NCBI GenBank assembly: GCA_964586315.1
Contig: CAZPHE010000036.1
Location: 1 to 19,578, forward strand
DNA length: 19,578 nucleotides
DNA from: CAZEER01 sp964586315
Lineage (GTDB): Bacteria > Fidelibacterota > Marinisomatia > Marinisomatales > UBA1611
Reading direction: 5' to 3'
In this document: positions 8,402 through 13,859 of the stretch, in pieces
Position numbering within the stretch: the first letter of the stretch is position 1
How the letters are laid out: every line of letters starts with the position of its first letter
Translations under genes and position numbers: made by a program
The notes under the pieces: generated by a model
The model's database searches: none
The model's input: only the letters and a program-made list of their open reading frames with translations
What the model was told of the DNA's origin: nothing

Positions 8402-8839
8402 TTATATTTTTTCAATACTAATACATTGTTTTGACCATCGATCATTCTTTACCCGCTTAAATACGAAGTAATCAATAGTACATTTAGCTTTTGCTTCAAT
8501 CTTTTCAGTATCCATTTGTCTACTATTGGGTTCTAGAATTAAAACAAATTTATCAAATGGTCTTTCAGCATATTGAGATACACTTGCCATAGCTGCCAAT
8601 GAATACTCCATTTGATTTTCAAAACGATTCCGATTGACTTCAATACTTAAATGAAGGAATTTTTTCCCATTTTCTCCATATACCCTTGTACGAGTAATTT
8701 TTGGTGAATTATGATCCCTAGAAAAATATTTAGGAATCATCATTGCAACTTGTCTATCTGAGAACTTCACTTTCGCTTCACATAAGCCAAAAAAATAACT
8801 CAGAACAAAAATACTAAAAGGAATAATTTTAAAATTCAT
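8402..8839 (-). CDS. Small exported protein of unknown function
   Basis: A 145-aa protein with a signal peptide (MNFKIIPFSIFVLSYFFGLCEA, probable cleavage after CEA). The mature ~123 residues are mixed charged and polar, with one likely beta pair (FDKFVLILEP, TIDYFVFKR) and a single Cys pair candidate (CTIDY, KQCISIEKI). I do not recognise the family. ATG at 8839 is chosen over TTG at 8854 because it begins the signal peptide. Leader motif B lies immediately before it. It follows the DUF1028 gene and precedes the lipocalin-like gene, each with its own leader, so these may be separate transcription units. Confidence 0.6.
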   Translation of the reverse strand: MNFKIIPFSIFVLSYFFGLCEAKVKFSDRQVAMMIPKYFSRDHNSPKITRTRVYGENGKKFLHLSIEVNRNRFENQMEYSLAAMASVSQYAERPFDKFVLILEPNSRQMDTEKIEAKAKCTIDYFVFKRVKNDRWSKQCISIEKI

Positions 8840-8885
8840 TATTAAATCTACCAATCATCTTATAAATAAAAAACCCTACGAATAT
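8829..8885 (-). promoter_or_regulatory. Leader motif B with preceding terminator-like T tract
   Basis: On the minus strand a weak stem CCTTA-TATTCG-TAGGG is followed by TTTTTT, as in a small terminator after the DUF1028 gene. Next come GATGATTGG and TAGATTTAATAATG, ending at the gene start (8839). The spacing is identical to motif A. The mini-ORF reading is MIGRFNNEF (8858-8829), overlapping the gene start out of frame. Confidence 0.5.
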
Positions 8886-8929
8886 AAGGAGATTTAATTT
8901 TCTTAAAGTCCAACTATAAACTGATTGTT

Positions 8930-9823
8930 TTAATTATTAAACATATCAATGATTTCATAAACTAATAGAAACAGATCTGTTATCTCAATAGCACCGCTTG
9001 AATTAAAATCTCCAGTATTTAAAATATATTCTGATATTTCTAAATTTTGATTGATATAGTCTGATAAAATTAAGACATCTAATATATCTAATTTTTTATC
9101 AAAGTTAATATCCCCAGTTTCAAATTTGGATTGTTTCCATTCCCAATATAAGGAGAATAAAGAATCGAGTGGGTTTATTGTTAGGGGAACACTATTAACA
9201 TTAATATCTAAATATAAAGAGTCTATTGAATTTTCGGATGATGCAATCCTTATAAATGCCGATATTGCAGGTGTCCCATATGTTTGGCAACGAGTATCTG
9301 CACCTGTGATATTAGCAGCCATTAATGAAGCCAAAATTTTTTCATCTAACGTCCCATATTGATTCAAAAATGAGAATTCCATCGTATCCAAAATATCCTG
9401 ACCTAATAGAATATTACCTTGTATAGCATAATTTGGTCCAGTTATATGGTTTTTATAATTATAACAATCTTCACCTGTATACCCAGCACTTCTTACACCA
9501 TCTAATAAATCAATGATACCGTACTGTCTGACACTAGGATTATTTTCAGCATCATTTTCAATTAACCAATTAAGAATGCTTTCTGGTGAATAACCTTGTT
9601 CCATAAGAGATGATGCACTATCCTGATTGATAGGATTCCATAAAGCTTGCGTATGAATCACTCCAATTCCTGGATGAATATCACTAATAATAATTGAGCC
9701 AGATATACAGGATGCGCCTGCACTAGCCACTTCACCAGTTGAACTGTTAACTGCAACAATTGAGAATGTATCTTGTGACCATGATAAACTTATTAACAAT
9801 AACAATGGTAAATAATTAACCAT
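8930..9823 (-). CDS. Secreted DUF1028 protein with C-terminal dockerin-like repeats
   Basis: A 297-aa protein. After the signal peptide (MVNYLPLLLLISLSWSQ) the DUF1028 domain opens with DTFSIVAVNSSTGEV (18-32), then GASCISGS, IIISDIHPGIGVIHTQA and GNILLGQDILDTM. DUF1028 belongs to the Ntn-hydrolase-like fold and its role is unsettled. The last ~60 residues hold two calcium-loop-like repeats of the dockerin type I pattern: GDINFDKKLDILDVL near 237-251 and GDFNSSGAIEITDLF near 271-285. This suggests docking to a partner or surface anchoring. ATG at 9823 is preferred to TTG at 9829, as it directly starts the signal peptide. A CRP/FNR-type site lies about 110 nt upstream. Confidence 0.85.
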   Translation of the reverse strand: MVNYLPLLLLISLSWSQDTFSIVAVNSSTGEVASAGASCISGSIIISDIHPGIGVIHTQALWNPINQDSASSLMEQGYSPESILNWLIENDAENNPSVRQYGIIDLLDGVRSAGYTGEDCYNYKNHITGPNYAIQGNILLGQDILDTMEFSFLNQYGTLDEKILASLMAANITGADTRCQTYGTPAISAFIRIASSENSIDSLYLDINVNSVPLTINPLDSLFSLYWEWKQSKFETGDINFDKKLDILDVLILSDYINQNLEISEYILNTGDFNSSGAIEITDLFLLVYEIIDMFNN

Positions 9824-9842
9824 ATCCAAATCTACTTATCAT
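9816..9842 (-). promoter_or_regulatory. Leader motif C at the start of the DUF1028 gene
   Basis: GATGATAAG then TAGATTTGGATATG ends at the gene's ATG (9823). It matches the -7-like TAGATTTG of motif A. The overlapping mini-ORF reads MISRFGYG and stops in codons 2-3 of the gene. Confidence 0.4.
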
Positions 9843-9925
9843 CGCAAAAGCCATAAAGAGATTTTATAAATTGCAAAAGTGTTTACCATTCTTAGATACA
9901 ATTAAGATTATAAGATTAAATGTAT

Positions 9926-9947
9926 AAATGTGATCCACATCACGAGT
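9926..9947. promoter_or_regulatory. CRP/FNR-family operator
   Basis: TGTGATCCACATCAC at 9929-9943 is a perfect GTGAT-N4-ATCAC palindrome. It matches the CRP consensus TGTGA-N6-TCACA in nine of ten positions, with AAA on its left as in the E. coli consensus. It sits in the divergent gap, about 106 nt from the DUF1028 start and about 190 nt from the 59-aa ORF. A possible plus-strand -10 (TATAAG, 9997-10002) would put the site near -72, a class I position; no convincing -35 was found. The cognate regulator is not in the window. Confidence 0.55.
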
Positions 9948-10010
9948 GATATATTATTGTAATTCGTTTTAACTATTGATGTTTGGTTTTACAGTATATA
10001 AGACTATAGA

Positions 10011-10072
10011 TAGGTAGAGGGGATTTGTATAATCTTACCTCTGTTATATGCATCAGCCATCTCTTCTACCTA
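10011..10072 (+). promoter_or_regulatory. Long hairpin in the leader of the 59-aa gene
   Basis: TAGGTAGAGGGGAT (10011-10024) pairs with ATCTCTTCTACCTA (10059-10072): 14 contiguous pairs, two of them G-U on the plus-strand RNA, around a 34-nt loop. The loop contains TACCTCT (10036-10042), which can instead pair with parts of AGGTAGAGG in the left arm, so two mutually exclusive folds exist. No T run follows the stem. It may be an mRNA leader switch, a processed small RNA or a protein-binding structure. Confidence 0.5.
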
Positions 10073-10076
10073 CACT

Positions 10077-10133
10077 ATGAAATTGGTTATACGAAAGATT
10101 AAATGTTATTATTTTTCAAAAAAAGGAAATTAA
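10077..10133 (+). CDS. Possible 18-aa leader ORF
   Basis: ATG at 10077 opens 18 codons (MKLVIRKIKCYYFSKKGN) and stops at 10131-10133, one base before the ATG of the 59-aa ORF. It begins five bases after the long hairpin. The basic peptide could allow translational coupling, but no Shine-Dalgarno precedes it and an ORF of this size can occur by chance. Confidence 0.25.
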   Translation: MKLVIRKIKCYYFSKKGN

Positions 10134-10134
10134 T

Positions 10135-10314
10135 ATGAGTGAACAACAAGAAGCTATTATTAGACAGCAAGCGATTTTGATGATTTCAAGAAATCAAGGT
10201 AAAGAGTACGTCACTAAAAGAGTTTTAAAACGTTTTATGAAATGCATTAAGTACAGTTATGGTATACAAATGCAAATTCCCAATTTGTATAAATCATATA
10301 AATCAACACCATAA
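10135..10314 (+). CDS. Small basic protein of unknown function (59 aa)
   Basis: ATG at 10135 follows AAAAGGAAAT with suitable spacing, one of the clearest ribosome binding sites in the window. The 59-aa product starts with a glutamine-rich helix (MSEQQEAIIRQQAILMISRNQGKEY). It continues with a strongly basic segment (TKRVLKRFMKCIKYSY) and ends in KSYKSTP. The basic, helical character could suit RNA, DNA or membrane binding, but no family is recognised. It is the only short gene here with a long structured leader and an upstream CRP/FNR-type site. It converges with the DUF4294 gene, whose stop is 47 nt away. Absence of homologues would weaken the call. Confidence 0.55.
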   Translation: MSEQQEAIIRQQAILMISRNQGKEYVTKRVLKRFMKCIKYSYGIQMQIPNLYKSYKSTP

Positions 10315-10361
10315 TTTTATATTGAATGTTACAGAATAATTTCTAAACCTAAAAAATACGT

Positions 10362-11099
10362 TTATTTTTCCATCATATTTATGATATACTCAATTAATCT
10401 ATCTTCACCTTGTTGCGGGTTATAAGTCGATTTAAGATTATGTCCGAAAACTCTTGCAGTAATCTGCCAAAAGCTAGCACTTATAATATTTCTGAAGTTT
10501 TTAATAATATTATACGAAGTCCTATCCGTCTGCCTATCAACCAATCTAATCAATATTCTTCCTTGGTTTTTTGTTAGCTTTCGTATGGAGAATTCATACT
10601 TTGATAATAATTCATTCTCAATAGCTTGAAAAATCTTTCTTTTTTTATAAAATTTCTTATAAGCAGAATAATAATCAAGACTGTCAATTATTTCATCATA
10701 CTCTTCCATCAACAAGGAAATAGTTCTTACATATGGATACACTTTTCTAACATCTCTTTCTAGTTTACTATAATTTTTTCTATATTTTTTCTTTCCTCCA
10801 TATACATTAATCAAATCCAGAGGTATTGATATATTCTCCATATATAAAATATCAGGTATTTCAGTTTTTTTTAAGATAAGAGTTTTATACCCAATTAATG
10901 AAAATGTCACCAGATCATTTTTATTAAAGTTATCTAAAGAGCAGGCGCCAATTGTATTAGTGGTTATTCCTTTTTGTCCAATAAATATATTAACATCTAC
11001 TAGTGGCATATGATTCTGTCTATCACGAACTAATATTGTTTGCGCTTGAATTATAGATAAGATAGATGAAAAAATTATTATTATAGTGTTTGTTAACAT
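10362..11099 (-). CDS. Exported carboxypeptidase-regulatory-like / DUF4294 protein
   Basis: A 245-aa protein with signal peptide MLTNTIIIIFSSILSIIQAQ. Residues ~21-100 resemble the carboxypeptidase D regulatory-like beta-sandwich common in Bacteroidota (ILVRDRQNHMPLVDVNIFIG, then GITTNT, then VTFSLIGYKTLIL). Residues ~105-245 match the DUF4294 pattern: RDVRKVYPYVRT, KNQGRILIRLVDRQT, FWQITARVFGHNLKSTY and a final GEDRLIEYII. Function is unknown; DUF4294 is a conserved Bacteroidota family. ATG at 11099 is chosen over GTG at 11126 because it starts the signal peptide. A hairpin with a short T run lies 32 nt upstream. Confidence 0.78.
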   Translation of the reverse strand: MLTNTIIIIFSSILSIIQAQTILVRDRQNHMPLVDVNIFIGQKGITTNTIGACSLDNFNKNDLVTFSLIGYKTLILKKTEIPDILYMENISIPLDLINVYGGKKKYRKNYSKLERDVRKVYPYVRTISLLMEEYDEIIDSLDYYSAYKKFYKKRKIFQAIENELLSKYEFSIRKLTKNQGRILIRLVDRQTDRTSYNIIKNFRNIISASFWQITARVFGHNLKSTYNPQQGEDRLIEYIINMMEK

Positions 11100-11149
11100 A
11101 TCACCATTAATCACACTTTTATACACAAAACCCCTTAAAAGTTAAAAGG
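11093..11149 (-). promoter_or_regulatory. Leader E: hairpin with T run, then diverged leader motif
   Basis: On the minus strand CCTTTTAA-CTT-TTAAGGGG (11149-11131) makes an 8-bp stem with two G-U pairs. TTTTG follows, ending about 30 nt before the DUF4294 ATG. The G-rich arm plus T tract sits at the same distance from the start as TAGGGTTTTTT in leaders A and B. No minus-strand gene ends nearby, so a simple upstream terminator is unlikely; attenuation is possible. TTAATGGTGATATG at the start matches motif D with the central AGATTTGATA part missing. Confidence 0.4.
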
Positions 11150-11545
11150 AAATTGGCTAGTTCTATTGCAAAAATGGGAGAAATTTTCTTTTACCATTAA
11201 TTATGTATGCTATAAACCAAAATAGTGTATTGGGAATCATTGATGCAGTGAAATGGATTATAATCTCATCTTGGCTTGGATCAAGAAATGATAATACTAA
11301 CATACAACATGTTACTGAAAATCAAATCTAATGCATTATATGTGTTATTCTCTTCACTAGAGTTTTAACAATCTACCAAACTTACATAATAATTCCTGAG
11401 ACACTATTTATTAAAAACCTATTCAAACTTGATGAGTATCAAGACTAAACCATTTAATTGATAAAATTTAATATACTTGATTAATTCCAATGAGTTTGTA
11501 GTATTTTGGAAAGTTTTATAGGTTCAAATAATAATCATTATAATA
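11150..11545. other. Intergenic region, mostly without recognisable content
   Basis: About 400 nt of very AT-rich sequence between two divergent genes. It holds one 42-codon plus-strand frame (11203-11331). Its N-terminal half is hydrophobic (SVLGIIDAVKWIIISSWLGS) and it has no ribosome binding site; it could be a small membrane peptide or a chance frame. A 6-bp hairpin CTTGAT-GAGT-ATCAAG lies near 11429-11444 without a T run. No confident promoter was seen. Confidence 0.35.
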
Positions 11546-11962
11546 ATGAATACTCATAATAAAAAAACTATTTTCAAATATCTTAAGGCAAATTTGACGC
11601 CTAGACAATTTCGACTTATTCTTATAGCTCCTTACATTATTGCTTTTATTATCATAAGTATTTACATTATACAAAGCCTCCAATTTGAATCAAATAAACC
11701 AATTATTGAAAAATATGATGATAATCAAGGCATTAGCTATTATTACGATAAAGAAACCAACACACTATTCACTGGGAAAGCAAGTTGGAAACTTAGGTTT
11801 AATAACCAAAAGTTTGAGGGTTCTTACAAAGATGCTATGTTGCATGGATTATCTAAAATATGGCATAAGAATGGAAATCTTGCAGAAGAAATTATATATG
11901 AAAATGGTGTATTGATTTCTAGGACTACATGGAATGAGAATGGAATAATTATTTATTACTAA
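11546..11962 (+). CDS. Membrane-anchored YwqK/MORN-repeat protein
   Basis: A 138-aa protein. A basic N-terminal segment is followed by one membrane anchor (LILIAPYIIAFIIISIYII, about 24-42). After it come MORN/YwqK-type repeats: LFTGKASWKLRFNNQKFEG near 73-91, SYKDAMLHGLSKIWHKNGN near 92-110 and EEIIYENGVLISRTTWNENG near 112-131. The topology suggests the repeats face the periplasm. Some members of this repeat family are annotated as toxin-antitoxin YwqK-like antitoxins, but no toxin partner is adjacent, so that is not supported. It is one of only two plus-strand genes and converges with the DUF2087 gene. ATG at 11546; no Shine-Dalgarno. Confidence 0.72.
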   Translation: MNTHNKKTIFKYLKANLTPRQFRLILIAPYIIAFIIISIYIIQSLQFESNKPIIEKYDDNQGISYYYDKETNTLFTGKASWKLRFNNQKFEGSYKDAMLHGLSKIWHKNGNLAEEIIYENGVLISRTTWNENGIIIYY

Positions 11963-12029
11963 TTGACTAAACTTTTACAAATTTAATTCTATATACTATT
12001 TCATAATTAAAAAACCAAAAAGATGAAAT

Positions 12030-12275
12030 TCAAATTTTCCAGTACTTTGAACAATCATCTGTCCTTTTTAAATATTTTTTTGAAATCAATTCTCTTCTTA
12101 ATAAAGGGATATCATTAAAATTATGGTGACGTTTGATTATCTGGTTTACATCTTTTTCTGCATATTCTTTACCAAATTCAAACTTTTGAGATAAATATTT
12201 TACTATATAATCCTTATCAGCTTTTTTTCTTGGCCATCTTGTTATTTCTTCAAATTCATTTACCAACTGATTCAT
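12030..12275 (-). CDS. DUF2087 domain protein
   Basis: An 81-aa protein consisting almost only of a DUF2087 domain: ITRWPRKKADKDYIVKYL (11-28), FEFGKEYAEKDVNQIIKRHH (32-51), then DIPLLRRELISKKYLKRT (55-72) and a terminal YW. The domain is often fused to ArsR-type winged helices or found alone and is presumed to bind nucleic acid. Here it is stand-alone. ATG at 12275 follows the upstream gene's stop by 16 nt. The junction contains a five-codon frame that bridges the upstream TAA and this ATG (TAATGG ... TATAATG), so translational coupling is plausible. It likely shares an mRNA with the helical-repeat protein upstream. Confidence 0.85.
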   Translation of the reverse strand: MNQLVNEFEEITRWPRKKADKDYIVKYLSQKFEFGKEYAEKDVNQIIKRHHNFNDIPLLRRELISKKYLKRTDDCSKYWKI

Positions 12276-12291
12276 TATACTACCCTATCCA

Positions 12292-12768
12292 TTACTCCAT
12301 ACATTCAAACCATGGATCATTATAAAGATCTTTAAAAAAAAATTTTCTATCTTTATTATCTTTAATTTCATAACCAGCATTTTTAGCATTTAAAAAACAT
12401 CTATTCATTTTTTCTGTGTCTCCTAATGCTGCATATGCTCTTGCTTTACTTTCATAGGCATATGCCAAATCAAAGTCATTAAGTGATTCTTTTACTGTTA
12501 TATCCATACAAGCTTTAGCATATTTAAGAGATTCTTTACCATTTTGCAATACTGCCAATACATGAGATATTAACCACTGACCTCTCTGCTCATTCACTGG
12601 TTTGTATTGAGATGATTTTTTCCAATGATATAATGATGCCTTTGAAAAAAATAACATCCGTTTATCATCATGTATATTTCTGTCTTTTTTCTCTAGAAGA
12701 GCCCAAGTCTGAATATTTAATTCAATTCCCATGTAATCATGAATATTATTTTTTTTTAAATGATTCAT
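12292..12768 (-). CDS. Helical-repeat (TPR-like) protein of unknown function
   Basis: A 158-aa soluble, alpha-helical protein. The pattern WALLEKKDRN (about 22-31), then HWKK and NEQRGQWLISHVLAVL (60-75), then FDLAYAYESKARAYAALGD (98-116) and a terminal DPWFECM belongs to a widespread uncharacterised family with two or three TPR-like helical pairs. These usually mediate protein contacts; no enzyme motif is seen. ATG at 12768 is preferred to TTG at 12774; leader motif D abuts it. It precedes the DUF2087 gene by 16 nt, so the two probably act together, perhaps with DUF2087 as the nucleic-acid-binding partner (inference). Confidence 0.7.
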   Translation of the reverse strand: MNHLKKNNIHDYMGIELNIQTWALLEKKDRNIHDDKRMLFFSKASLYHWKKSSQYKPVNEQRGQWLISHVLAVLQNGKESLKYAKACMDITVKESLNDFDLAYAYESKARAYAALGDTEKMNRCFLNAKNAGYEIKDNKDRKFFFKDLYNDPWFECME

Positions 12769-12790
12769 TATCAAATCTCACCATTAACCG
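12746..12790 (-). promoter_or_regulatory. Leader motif D at the start of the helical-repeat gene
   Basis: GGTTAATGGTGAGATTTGATAATG on the minus strand, split here as GGTTAATGGTG + AGATTTGATAATG, ends near the ATG at 12768. It equals motif A with three bases removed (GGT before AGATTT). A T-rich tract (TTTATTTTTT) precedes it. The overlapping mini-ORF reads MVRFDNESFKKK (12784-12746). Confidence 0.5.
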
Positions 12791-12858
12791 ATAAAAAATA
12801 AACTTCACATTAAAAATGTTAAAGATATAGATGTATAATATTGGAATTTTTTAATCAT

Positions 12859-13704
12859 CTAATCCCAATCCTGAAAACCATCAATTTTACATTCTTGAAC
12901 ATTCATAATTTCATGCTCTGTTATGGTTGCACCTACATAATGGACAAAGGCAACTATGGACAGGTTACTAGTATTATATGGAGTTATATCAACTGTATAT
13001 AATGCAATTTGTTCTCCACCTGATATTAAGTTTGAATTATCTAAGGGATCACCTAAAGATTCAGTTAATACTTCTCTCAAAGTGTGATTATGTTCATAAC
13101 CTTCTATTGGGTTGCCAAGACCATAAAAAGGACTATTAGGATCTGTATCATAAAAATTTGCCTGATCGTATCCATTCCCTACACCAATCACACCATCTTC
13201 AATTAAATAAATAGTTAATCTATAGTCACCATTAAGATTAGTGTTAAAACCAACATGGACTTCAACTTTTGCATTCTTACCACTTATTTCTGAATTAATT
13301 GCTAAACCGCAGGCTGCAGTTTTGGATAACTGATTTGTTGTAATGTATTCCCAATATCCTCTATTCATACACACATATCCACCGTAAGAGACTCTATCTA
13401 CCATACCTGATGGGTATCCAGTATTTTGGTATATTGATTCTAAAAAGGATGTTTGTGAAACTTCCATTGCATCAGAAGAATGTGTACTAACTCCTATAAC
13501 ATGACCATTATTTTCATTAATAATATTATCAACCATATATGCACCATCTGGACAATATCCACACCATGCACCCGTAAATTCTTCTATTAATACTTTTTTT
13601 GTGAAAACTTCAGGAACTGCACTAAAAAGAATTTCATTAGGTTCATCCTCACATCCCCAAAAAGAAAACCCAACAATATAAAGCAATGTGATACGGTTAA
13701 ACAT
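12859..13704 (-). CDS. Omp28-like lipoprotein with thioredoxin-like motif
   Basis: A 281-aa protein. The N terminus ends in FSFWGC, with Cys18 as a loosely conserved lipobox cysteine, followed by acidic residues. The segment KVLIEEFTGAWCGYCPDG (37-54) with C48-G-Y-C51 marks the Omp28/thioredoxin-like fold known from Porphyromonas outer-membrane protein 28 and many FCB-group proteins. The rest is beta-rich and resembles the Omp28 C-terminal part (NHTLREVLTESLGDPL, VDITPYNTSNLSIVAFVHY). It is probably an outer-membrane or surface lipoprotein; redox activity is possible from the CxxC but untested. ATG at 13704. It follows the glycohydrolase-fold gene by 155 nt, with no shared leader motif. Confidence 0.82.
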   Translation of the reverse strand: MFNRITLLYIVGFSFWGCEDEPNEILFSAVPEVFTKKVLIEEFTGAWCGYCPDGAYMVDNIINENNGHVIGVSTHSSDAMEVSQTSFLESIYQNTGYPSGMVDRVSYGGYVCMNRGYWEYITTNQLSKTAACGLAINSEISGKNAKVEVHVGFNTNLNGDYRLTIYLIEDGVIGVGNGYDQANFYDTDPNSPFYGLGNPIEGYEHNHTLREVLTESLGDPLDNSNLISGGEQIALYTVDITPYNTSNLSIVAFVHYVGATITEHEIMNVQECKIDGFQDWD

Positions 13705-13859
13705 ACGCTTAACTTTAATTGTGTACTCCGTTATTTATTATTCTACTAATAACTAAAATATATCTAACAAATATTCCTATAAGAAGAAAAATTACTCATT
13801 TTCTAATAATATTTTTATCCATTAAATCTGTATTGAGTTCTTGAAGCATAATTTCAATT

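Noticed and set aside
9126..9362. 78-codon plus-strand frame
   Set aside because: It lies entirely antisense to the DUF1028 gene and has no ribosome binding site or protein-like composition.
11500..11545. tRNA-like GGTTCAAAT sequence
   Set aside because: No acceptor, D or anticodon stems can be built around it.
11685..11915. Second frame inside the plus-strand MORN gene
   Set aside because: The other frame has a membrane anchor and MORN repeats; this one is an overlapping shadow.
11546..11962. Toxin-antitoxin system based on YwqK-type naming
   Set aside because: No toxin-like partner is adjacent; neighbours are a divergent exported protein and a convergent DUF2087 gene.
13796..13849. 17-codon minus-strand frame after the glycohydrolase-fold gene
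   Set aside because: No ribosome binding site, no distinctive composition, and a frame of this size is expected by chance.
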